Shown one piece after another: positions 1-6,057 of a DNA stretch of 17,088 nucleotides (its first letter is position 1; each line of letters starts with the position of its first letter). Origin of the DNA: DAOUMU01 sp034409055 (lineage in GTDB: Bacteria; Chloroflexota; Anaerolineae; 4572-78; J111); assembly GCA_034409055.1 (NCBI GenBank), contig DAOUMU010000278.1, positions 1 to 17,088 on the forward strand, written 5' to 3'. Both the position numbers and the translations under genes were made by a program. The notes below the pieces were generated by a model. It was not told the DNA's origin, ran no database searches, and was given only the letters and a program-made list of their open reading frames with translations.

Positions 1-208
1 CAGTGGGCGTGGGGGTTTGGGTCGGGGTGGGGGTAGGGGTGTTAGTCGGGGTGGAGGTGGCTGTTGGGGTGGGGGTCATTGTTGGCACGGGAGTAGGGGT
101 GTCTATTTGTTGGGCAATGAAGGGCCAGGGACGTCTGGCATCGATCTCGCAGGCTGAGAGAACGATGATTGATATAAGCAGGGTCAGCAAAACTGTGTAT
201 CGCGACAT
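1..208 (-). CDS. Secreted lipoprotein with Thr-Pro linker (N-terminal part, cut by window edge)
   Basis: Reading the minus strand from the ATG at 208-206 gives an N-terminus with a short polar start (MSRY), a hydrophobic stretch (residues 5-18) and a lipobox LSAC with Cys at residue 20. This is a type II signal peptide, so the product should be exported and lipid-anchored. From about residue 37 the protein becomes a low-complexity Thr-Pro linker (TPTPVPTMTPTPTATSTPT and onward) that runs to the window edge at residue 69. Such linkers are common in exported Chloroflexota proteins between the anchor and a globular domain, but that domain lies outside the window, so no function can be given. An in-frame stop lies four codons upstream of the ATG, which fixes the start; no strong Shine-Dalgarno is visible. 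It starts 44 bp after the stop of the glycosyltransferase gene on the same strand, so the two may be cotranscribed. The plus-strand Gly-Val-rich frame here is only its antisense shadow. Confidence 0.8.
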   Translation of the reverse strand, partial: MSRYTVLLTLLISIIVLSACEIDARRPWPFIAQQIDTPTPVPTMTPTPTATSTPTNTPTPTPTQTPTPT

Positions 209-252
209 AGAACAGTATTATGCCATGAGACGCGTTAGGGGCAAATAGTAGC

Positions 253-1935
253 CTACTCTTCTCCCCATCTCCGCCACTTCATTATAATTGGTCCAAATAG
301 GGGAATACCAAACAGCCAGGGTACCGTCAGAATATGCATCACCGGCCAGTAGTAGGATCGGGCTAACAGGCCCAGTTTAGCCCAGGGCAAGTCTCGTAAC
401 CACCAACGCCAGACCACAAAATAGTTAATGATGGACAGCTCGGCCGTGAGACCAAAAAGGATGGTCCGCCAGAAGATGGCCGGGGTCAGATGAAACGCGG
501 CCAGGGGAATGAGCCACATGGGGTACCATATCCGAAAAGTACGGCCCAGCATCAGTTGACTGAAGTAGGCCAAAAACCCGGCCGTAACCAGATTGAGTTT
601 GTTGCGCCACAGTTGCACCAGGAGCCAGGCATAAAAAAGAAGGAAAATGTAACGAGCCGTGGTCCGGGGCATCGTTTCGGGGACGTTGCAGGGAATAACT
701 CGAGCCGCTATTCTGGCCAACCAGTTGGCAGAATCGTCCGCCAGGTCGCAGGGGATAGACTGGCGTAGCGTGGTTACACCCCAGATAGCAGCCGGCTCAA
801 GCGACGCTTCAGCGCCTCGAGGAATAACCTCACGCAACACCATGCGCAGTCCAGAGGCAATGGCAAATCCCCGCCGGGTGGTCAGCATGGCCGTTACTCC
901 CTGGAGCGTTTCGGTCACCGGGCCGAGCACAGAGTATACCAGATAAACTGTGACCAGGCCGATGAGAGCGGCCCCCAGCCCCTTAAGAATACGCTGTGGC
1001 CAGGTGGATTCGTTACGCAAAAGAATAATGCCAAAAAGTGGGAGCACCAGCAGAGCCGAAGCTTTGGCCAGAGCGGCCAGGGTGAGGGCCAGCGTGACTG
1101 CCCACCACAGTTTGCGTTGCCAGAGAATGATGCCCAGGACCATCAGCACCATAAAGACCATATCGTTGTGGCCGTTGCCGGGGCCTTGTATCAGGATGAG
1201 CGGGTTCCAGGCGAAAAAGGTTAGTGCAGCCAGCGAAGAACCTTTTTCGGGTATGGCAAACCAGCCAATGAGGATAGCGCAAATAAGATAACAAAACAAC
1301 ACGACCAGCTTCAGGCTGATGGCGCCAGGGACCATGTCTGTTGCGCCGAGGCGGAGGGGAGCCTGCACCACAATCTCCCACAGGGGACCATAACCGGATA
1401 CCCAATCCCCAAACTCGCCGGCAAAGGCAATGTAAGGATCCTCAGAGAAAGCGTTAGGCGGGGCCAGCATGGGGCTTTCGCCGTAAACGGCCCAGATGCG
1501 CCCACGCAACACGTAACGAAACAAATCGTTCGCCGTAATCGGATAGAGCCAGACCAGGGTGAAGCCAAAGAGGAGACCGAAGGCAAGGACGAGGATTTTG
1601 AAAGTAGCAGTGGGTGAAAACGTGAAACGTGAAACGTGGTCTGTAGAACTTGACACTTGACACTTGATACTTGACACGATTTGGACCGCTTGCCAGAAGA
1701 GGTAGTAAAGCAGTAGAATCCCGATGGCATAAATGGGGGCGAACCAGCGATAGTCGCGCATCAAAATTTCCAGGTCGGCCGCCGGACCACCTGCCTGGGT
1801 GTTAGAGATGAGCGGAAAAGCAACAATGTAAACCAGGTAAATAATTTGGCTGGCCAGCCCGATGAAGATGAGCTTGACTAAGGGCAGGGTTAAGTTTTGA
1901 GTTTTGAATTTTGAGTTGTGGGTTGTGAAATTCAT
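253..1935 (-). CDS. GT-C family membrane glycosyltransferase (MptA/B-like, polyprenyl-phosphate sugar dependent)
   Basis: A roughly 560-residue polytopic membrane protein with about a dozen hydrophobic segments, the first at residues 19-41 and 65-81. After the third segment comes an extracytoplasmic loop with ANDLFRYVLRGRIWAVYGESP (acidic residue D137), then EDPY (165-168) and GYGPLW (181-186); NGHNDM follows later. This pattern matches GT-C enzymes of the polyprenol-phosphomannose-dependent mannosyltransferase (MptA/MptB) and GT87-like group, which transfer a sugar from a lipid-phosphate donor on the outer membrane face. The exact sugar and acceptor cannot be told. I chose the ATG at 1935-1933 because AGGGGG sits 4 bp upstream; a TTG at 1980 in the same frame would add 15 residues but lacks a clear ribosome binding site. 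Odd point: residues 3-14 and 87-108 (SSIKCQVSSSTDHVSRF region) are encoded by 7-bp tandem repeats, so part of the N-terminus and the loop after the second membrane segment look like recent expansions. Confidence 0.75.
   Translation of the reverse strand: MNFTTHNSKFKTQNLTLPLVKLIFIGLASQIIYLVYIVAFPLISNTQAGGPAADLEILMRDYRWFAPIYAIGILLLYYLFWQAVQIVSSIKCQVSSSTDHVSRFTFSPTATFKILVLAFGLLFGFTLVWLYPITANDLFRYVLRGRIWAVYGESPMLAPPNAFSEDPYIAFAGEFGDWVSGYGPLWEIVVQAPLRLGATDMVPGAISLKLVVLFCYLICAILIGWFAIPEKGSSLAALTFFAWNPLILIQGPGNGHNDMVFMVLMVLGIILWQRKLWWAVTLALTLAALAKASALLVLPLFGIILLRNESTWPQRILKGLGAALIGLVTVYLVYSVLGPVTETLQGVTAMLTTRRGFAIASGLRMVLREVIPRGAEASLEPAAIWGVTTLRQSIPCDLADDSANWLARIAARVIPCNVPETMPRTTARYIFLLFYAWLLVQLWRNKLNLVTAGFLAYFSQLMLGRTFRIWYPMWLIPLAAFHLTPAIFWRTILFGLTAELSIINYFVVWRWWLRDLPWAKLGLLARSYYWPVMHILTVPWLFGIPLFGPIIMKWRRWGEE
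1614..1638. repeat. Heptad tandem repeat, unit GTGAAAC
   Basis: One 8-bp variant unit (1614-1621) is followed by two exact GTGAAAC units (1622-1628, 1629-1635) and a partial unit. It lies inside the glycosyltransferase gene and encodes part of its loop near residues 100-108. Confidence 0.85.
1650..1677. repeat. Heptad tandem repeat, unit TTGACAC, four copies
   Basis: Four consecutive 7-bp units at 1650, 1657, 1664 and 1671; the third differs at one base (TTGATAC). Only about 12 bp separate it from the GTGAAAC array, so the two form one composite repeat block of about 64 bp. It encodes roughly residues 87-95 of the glycosyltransferase. Confidence 0.9.
1894..1928. repeat. Heptad tandem repeat, unit GTTTTGA and variants, five copies
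   Basis: Five consecutive 7-bp units: GTTTTGA twice, ATTTTGA, GTTGTGG and GTTGTGA. The block begins right after the ATG of the minus-strand glycosyltransferase and encodes residues 3-14 (FTTHNSKFKTQN), just before the first membrane segment. Confidence 0.85.
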
Positions 1936-2000
1936 TGAGCCCCCTGGTGAAAGTAAGTGAGGGAGTGAAGAAATGCGCAAATGATGGTAACTACCAAACC

Positions 2001-2078
2001 ACCCTCCCGCAGGTTACTATTGATGACCTTTTCAAGACAAAATATCTGGCAACTATCCATTTAAACCTGCGGGAGGGT
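2001..2078. repeat. Perfect 15-bp inverted repeat with 48-bp spacer
   Basis: The left arm at 2001-2015 (ACCCTCCCGCAGGTT) and the right arm at 2064-2078 are exact reverse complements. It lies between the glycosyltransferase start and its predicted minus-strand promoter, so it would fold in that transcript's 5' untranslated region. It could be a cis-regulatory hairpin or a small palindromic element; I see no flanking direct repeat. Confidence 0.7.
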
Positions 2079-2089
2079 ATGCTTCAAAC

Positions 2090-2118
2090 ATTGTAACTTA
2101 AATTTGGGGTGGGAGCAA
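2090..2118 (-). promoter_or_regulatory. Predicted sigma70-type promoter for the minus-strand glycosyltransferase
   Basis: On the minus strand TTGCTC (2118-2113) is followed after 17 bp by TACAAT (2095-2090). The -10 box is one base off consensus and the -35 box is weak. It points to the glycosyltransferase and lies back-to-back with the plus-strand promoter. Confidence 0.45.
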
Positions 2119-2131
2119 GGAACTTAGGACG

Positions 2132-2160
2132 TTGAATTTATCTTGCTGGCATGTTATACT
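2132..2160 (+). promoter_or_regulatory. Predicted sigma70-type promoter for the Ser/Thr kinase
   Basis: TTGAAT (2132-2137), a 17-bp spacer, then TATACT (2155-2160). It lies about 150 bp before the kinase start, leaving a leader of about 140 nt in which I see no clear known structure. Confidence 0.55.
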
Positions 2161-2307
2161 TCGGTTAAGATTTTACTATTTGGGTACATCTCCAACCCAT
2201 TTGTAAACCTTCTCGGAAGCTGTTCTTGAATTAACTTACTCTAATTATCAGGCGATTTCTGGCTAAAACCCAGCTTCCGGGAAGGTCTCCGCGTTAGGAG
2301 GGAGGAT

Positions 2308-3564
2308 ATGATACCAGACCTGGTTGGCAAAACGCTGGGCCAGTATGAGTTAGTAGAAATAGTGGGAGAAGGTAGCCTGGCCACTGTTTATAAAGCTTAT
2401 CAACCAAGTTTGGCCCGTTCGGTGGCCGTCAAAGTGCTGGACAGTGATGATCGAAAAATGTTGGCCCGCTTTGAGCGAGAAGTAAAGGCGGTGGCTCAGT
2501 TGCACCACCCTAACATTTTGACCGTGTATGAATATGGCCTGGATCAGGGTTGGCCTTATATTGCCATGCAATTTATTGCAGGGGGTACCCTGGAGAACTA
2601 CCTGACAGGCCAGCCACTCGATTGCGGCCAGGTCGTTACCCTGGCCATACCTATCGCCAGGGCGCTGCACCATGCCCACCAACACGGTCTCATCCACCGC
2701 GATGTGAAGCCCTCCAACATCTTGATGCCCCAACCGGATTGGCCCCTGCTGGCCGACTTTGGCCTGGTCAAGGTGCCGAACCCAGATGAAGAGATAACTG
2801 GCAGTGATGTGGCCCTCGGCACACCCGCCTATATCCCCCCGGAACAGGCCAGCGCCGAAACCGTCGATCCCCGCGCTGATATGTATTCACTCGGCGTGGT
2901 GATGTTTCAGATGATTACCGGGCGTTTACCTTTTGAGTATAAAGCTATAAATCGTGTGATATGGGCTCATATGTCAGAACCAGTTCCGCCTCCCTCTAAA
3001 TTCAACCCCGATTGTCCACCCGAACTGGAAGAGGTTATTCTGACAGCCCTGCAAAAATCGCCCGATGATCGCTATCCTAACCTGCAAGCGATGGCCAATG
3101 CTTTACAAAGAATCCTGAGCGGATCAACCGTACCGCTGGCGGGGCTTCCCGTTGAATTCCCCCCCCCTTCTCCTGGGGATATCCGGCCAAGGCCAGATCA
3201 CGCCGGGGTCCAGGGGGAGACAACTCTTGAGCAAGAAGCCCAAATTCTACTGCCAGACCAGAATGTGACGATTGATTTGCCGGGTCCGGGCGAAGCGGGG
3301 CTCATTATCGGCCGGGCACACAGTCAGGGCCAGGTTGATATTGACCTGGGGCCTTACGGTGCCCTGGAGGCGGGTGTTTCTCGCCGGCACGCCCGCTTGA
3401 TCCGGCAGGGAACAGAATGGCTGATCGATGATCTGGGTAGTATGAACGGCACTTACGTAGACAAAAAAAAGATAAATCCCGGCACACTCGTTCCCTTAAA
3501 AAGTGGTGATCTTATTCGCTGCAGTTATCTCTCTTTTGTTTTTCTTGTTTCTCTCAAAACGTAA
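2308..3564 (+). CDS. Ser/Thr protein kinase with C-terminal FHA domain
   Basis: A 418-residue Hanks-type (PknB-like) kinase followed by a forkhead-associated domain. Kinase elements in order: glycine-rich loop GEGSLATVY (20-28), ATP-binding Lys42 in AVKVL, catalytic HRDVKPSN with Asp132, DFG with Asp150, activation segment ending GTPAYIPPEQ, and ADMYSLGV. All key catalytic residues are present, so it should be active. After a Pro-rich linker (about 270-315) comes the FHA domain: IIGR (Arg336), VSRRHA (Ser358-His361) and SMNGT (Asn380), the residues FHA domains use to bind phosphothreonine. No membrane segment is visible, so it is probably a cytoplasmic signalling kinase that recognises its own or a partner's phosphothreonine. 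The start is fixed by AGGAGG at 2296-2301, 6 bp before the ATG. The substrate is unknown. It is divergent from the glycosyltransferase and has its own predicted promoter. Confidence 0.92.
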   Translation: MIPDLVGKTLGQYELVEIVGEGSLATVYKAYQPSLARSVAVKVLDSDDRKMLARFEREVKAVAQLHHPNILTVYEYGLDQGWPYIAMQFIAGGTLENYLTGQPLDCGQVVTLAIPIARALHHAHQHGLIHRDVKPSNILMPQPDWPLLADFGLVKVPNPDEEITGSDVALGTPAYIPPEQASAETVDPRADMYSLGVVMFQMITGRLPFEYKAINRVIWAHMSEPVPPPSKFNPDCPPELEEVILTALQKSPDDRYPNLQAMANALQRILSGSTVPLAGLPVEFPPPSPGDIRPRPDHAGVQGETTLEQEAQILLPDQNVTIDLPGPGEAGLIIGRAHSQGQVDIDLGPYGALEAGVSRRHARLIRQGTEWLIDDLGSMNGTYVDKKKINPGTLVPLKSGDLIRCSYLSFVFLVSLKT

Positions 3565-3610
3565 GTACCTCACTTTTTGAAAAAATTATGCCGCTTTTTA
3601 CTATGCTTGT

Positions 3611-3639
3611 TTGACAAACCTCTCTGCCTGTGATAACAT
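3611..3639 (+). promoter_or_regulatory. Predicted sigma70 promoter for the mtnA cluster
   Basis: Exact TTGACA (3611-3616), a 17-bp spacer, then TAACAT (3634-3639). It lies 199 bp before mtnA, so transcription would begin near 3646 and give a leader of about 190 nt. Confidence 0.65.
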
Positions 3640-3645
3640 CACTTT

Positions 3646-3837
3646 TTATGCGTAGTTGCAATTTCTATTATAATAAGGAATAATAAATAAGCATTAAGCA
3701 GGCTTGTCTGCTCAATGGATACTAACTACTGTCGGCCGTTGATCGATTACTTTGTGCTCGGGTAGATTGGGGTATTAACCTCCGCCTACATTGCGGAGAT
3801 TTTTTTTGCCCAACCGGATTAGAAAGGATAGCCAACC
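3646..3837 (+). promoter_or_regulatory. Leader of the mtnA cluster: candidate attenuator or riboswitch, class not recognised
   Basis: This is the inferred untranslated leader between the promoter and mtnA. It contains a small hairpin (3697-3712, AGCAGG/TCTGCT), a possible hairpin at 3769-3782 (GGGGT pairing with ACCTC across a 4-nt loop, one wobble pair), and an intrinsic terminator at 3780-3807. The 3769-3782 hairpin uses the first three bases of the terminator's left arm, so the two cannot form together, as in antiterminator/terminator switches. I looked for SAM-I, SAM-II, SAH and T-box core signatures and could not match any. Confidence 0.4.
3780..3807 (+). terminator. Intrinsic terminator 30 bp before mtnA
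   Basis: A 6-bp stem CTCCGC/GCGGAG (3780-3785, 3793-3798) with a 7-nt loop, followed after one A by eight Ts (3800-3807). It lies downstream of the cluster promoter rather than at the end of the kinase gene, which suggests conditional termination rather than only insulation. Confidence 0.7.
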
Positions 3838-4914
3838 ATGAGAACTGTTGAGTGGGATTATGACCGCAATCTGGTCAAAATGATTGACCAACGCAAGTTA
3901 CCCAGCATTTTTGAGATGGCCGAATTTACCGACTATAACCAGGTGGCCACCTCCATCCGGGAGATGTATATTAGAGGCGCGCCAGCCATTGGCGCGGCCG
4001 CCGCCTTTGGCATAGCTCTGGCCGCCCAACAAAGCCAGGCCACTGACCGCCAGTCGCTCTTACGCGACCTGGAGGTGGCGGCGGAGGTGTTACGGGCTAC
4101 TCGCCCTACCGCCGTTAACCTTTTTTGGGCTATTCAGCGTATGTTGCGCGTGGTCACTAATGAAAAAATCGAGCATGTGGACGACATTCGTCAGGGAATT
4201 TTGGCGGAGGCCCAACGCCTGGCCGACGAAGATGTCGAGATTAACATGCGGATGGCCAGAAACGGGGCCGCGCTGGTTAAAGAGGGTGATACGATTTTGC
4301 ATCACTGCAACACCGGTTCACTGGCCACGGTCGATTGGGGTACAGCTCTGGGAGTCATCCGTATGGCCAATGAACAGGGCAAAAATATCCACGTGTTTTT
4401 AGATGAAACCCGCCCCCGCCTGCAAGGGGCACGCCTCTCGGCCTGGGAGTGTGAACAGTACAACATTCCCTATACCCTCATTGCCGATAACGCGGCCGGA
4501 CATTACATGCGGACCGGCCAGGTTGATATTTGCTTCGTTGGTTCAGACCGTACCGCGGCTAACGGCGATGTCGCTAACAAGATTGGTACCTATAAGTTGG
4601 CTGTCGTGGCCAAAGAAAATGGTATTCCCTTCTTTCCGGTGGTCCCAACCTCTACTGTTGATCTGGACCTACCGACTGGCGATGATATTCCCATTGAAGA
4701 ACGAGACGCTTCAGAAGTGACCGACCTGACCCTTTTTGGCCGACCTGTGGCCCCGGAGGGAGCCCGAGTCGGTAACCCGGCTTTTGATGTCACGCCCCAC
4801 AAATATGTCACAGGCATTGTCACCGAGCATAGTGTGGTTTATCCCCCGTATGCGATCAACTTGCGCCGGGCGGTTGAAGAAGAACAAGCCAAGATACAAA
4901 GACCCGTAGGGTAA
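3838..4914 (+). CDS. mtnA: S-methyl-5-thioribose-1-phosphate isomerase
   Basis: A 358-residue enzyme that converts 5-methylthioribose-1-phosphate to 5-methylthioribulose-1-phosphate in methionine salvage. It has the expected family features: RGAPAIGAAAAFG, the catalytic Cys157 in HHCNTGSLATVDWGTA, ETRPRLQGARL, and the catalytic Asp237 in VGSDRTAANGDVANKIGTYKLA, with PVVPTSTVD and a C-terminal NPAFDVTPHKYVTGIVTE. Length is normal for MtnA and it is clearly not the related eIF2B subunit. The start ATG has AGAAAGGATAG upstream, an acceptable ribosome binding site. It is first of four genes that handle SAM by-products (adoK, ahcY, metK follow) and begins 30 bp after an intrinsic terminator, suggesting attenuation. 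Some homologues act instead on 5-deoxyribose-1-phosphate or ribose-1,5-bisphosphate, which sequence alone cannot exclude. Confidence 0.93.
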   Translation: MRTVEWDYDRNLVKMIDQRKLPSIFEMAEFTDYNQVATSIREMYIRGAPAIGAAAAFGIALAAQQSQATDRQSLLRDLEVAAEVLRATRPTAVNLFWAIQRMLRVVTNEKIEHVDDIRQGILAEAQRLADEDVEINMRMARNGAALVKEGDTILHHCNTGSLATVDWGTALGVIRMANEQGKNIHVFLDETRPRLQGARLSAWECEQYNIPYTLIADNAAGHYMRTGQVDICFVGSDRTAANGDVANKIGTYKLAVVAKENGIPFFPVVPTSTVDLDLPTGDDIPIEERDASEVTDLTLFGRPVAPEGARVGNPAFDVTPHKYVTGIVTEHSVVYPPYAINLRRAVEEEQAKIQRPVG

Positions 4915-4930
4915 GAGAGGAGACACCACT

Positions 4931-5938
4931 TTGACCATTGCCGTCACTGGCTCAATGGCCTTTGATTATATTATGTCTTTTCCCGGCAAATTTGCCGAGC
5001 ATATTTTGCCGGATCAGATCGAGATTCTATCTGTCAGTTTCCTGGTCGACTCTATGCGTCGTGAGCGAGGCGGGACGGCCGGTAATATTGCTTATAACCT
5101 GGCCTTACTGGATCAGCCGGTGTTGCTCATGGCTACAGTGGGCCAGGATGCGCCGGAGTACATCGCCGGGCTTCGACAGCGAGGCGTTGATACCAGCGGC
5201 GTTTTGGAACTAGCGACGGAATTCACCGCTTCCTTTTTTGTGAGTACTGATCGGGTGAATAACCAGATCGCCAGCTTCTACACCGGTGCTATGGCCAAGG
5301 CTGGAAAAATTAGTTTTACCGACCAGGATTATAAAAAGATAAAAATTGCCATTATCTCTCCCAACGACCCTCAGGCGATGGTGAAATATGTCCGGGAATG
5401 TCAGGATTTGGACATTCCTTATATTTATGATCCCAGCCAGCAAATTCCCAGGCTTGATCCGGCAGACCTGGTCAAGGGTATCGAAGAGGCCAAAATCTTG
5501 ATTGTGAACGATTACGAATTCGAAATGATCAAAAAACAAACTGGTCTGGGGGATACCGATATTCAGAAAATGGTGAAAACCGTGGTTATCACCCAGGGCG
5601 AGAAGGGCTCACTCATTCGTACCACTGCTTCAGGTCCAGATGGCTCTTCTGGCTACAAGGAATTTGACATCCCTCCGGCTCTCCCTACCCGTATAGCCGA
5701 GCCGACCGGTGTTGGTGATGCATTTCGGGCCGGATTGATTACGGGTCTGATGCGGGGATATTCCTGGGCAGTCTGTGGACGATTGGGCTCCGTGGCCGCG
5801 ACGTATGTTTTGGAGCAACATGGGACCCAACGTCACAGTTACAACCGTCAGCAGTTTGCGGCTCGCTATCGTCAAATGTTTGGTGATACTGAGGCGTTGG
5901 AGGATTTTGTCAGTTATCCCGGCCTTATCAAGGCCTAA
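4931..5938 (+). CDS. adoK: Adenosine kinase (PfkB/ribokinase family)
   Basis: A 335-residue PfkB-family kinase that phosphorylates adenosine to AMP with ATP. From memory, the N-terminus MTIAVTGSMAFDYIMSFPGKF and the following SVSFLVDSMRRERGGTAGN closely resemble the Mycobacterium tuberculosis adenosine kinase Rv2202c, as do DPSQQIPRL, NDYEFEM and PTGVGDAFRAGLITG. Asp263 in GVGDAF is the expected catalytic base; the GG motif lies in RERGGTAGN. This resemblance supports the TTG start at 4931, which has AGGAG (4918-4922) 8 bp upstream, over an internal ATG at 4964. It begins 16 bp after the mtnA stop, so the two are surely cotranscribed. The job fits the context: SAH hydrolase (next gene) releases adenosine, and removing it pulls the reversible SAH reaction forward. 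Without the neighbours a general nucleoside or sugar kinase would be the fallback call. Confidence 0.9.
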   Translation: MTIAVTGSMAFDYIMSFPGKFAEHILPDQIEILSVSFLVDSMRRERGGTAGNIAYNLALLDQPVLLMATVGQDAPEYIAGLRQRGVDTSGVLELATEFTASFFVSTDRVNNQIASFYTGAMAKAGKISFTDQDYKKIKIAIISPNDPQAMVKYVRECQDLDIPYIYDPSQQIPRLDPADLVKGIEEAKILIVNDYEFEMIKKQTGLGDTDIQKMVKTVVITQGEKGSLIRTTASGPDGSSGYKEFDIPPALPTRIAEPTGVGDAFRAGLITGLMRGYSWAVCGRLGSVAATYVLEQHGTQRHSYNRQQFAARYRQMFGDTEALEDFVSYPGLIKA

Positions 5939-6057
5939 AGCAAAGGTACGATGATGAGAGAGGAGACGACTCTCAAGGTCCAAATCTCTTTAGGTTATTA
6001 CTTATTCTGTTTCAAACGATAAATCTCGAAAATATATTACCTGTGAAGGAGAAAAAA

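Noticed and set aside
3..248. Gly-Val-rich open frame on the plus strand
   Set aside because: It is the antisense of the Thr-Pro linker of the minus-strand lipoprotein, which has a signal peptide, a lipobox and a fixed start.
1650..1677. Repeated TTGACA boxes as a set of promoters
   Set aside because: They are part of a 7-bp tandem repeat, with no matching -10 box at 17 bp and no gene in that direction.
1614..1928. Possible CRISPR array
   Set aside because: The units are 7 bp and contiguous, without spacers.
3640..3837. Known SAM, SAH or T-box riboswitch
   Set aside because: I could not find the conserved core sequences of these classes; only the terminator and a possible antiterminator are supported.
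5953..5970. A second copy of the adoK ribosome binding stretch (AGAGAGGAGAC) after the adoK stop, hinting at a small gene
   Set aside because: No start codon or coding frame follows at a usable distance; probably chance or a relic.
6043..6057. GTG start for ahcY
   Set aside because: The AAGGAG ribosome binding site would lie inside the gene; the TTG at 6058 is correctly spaced.
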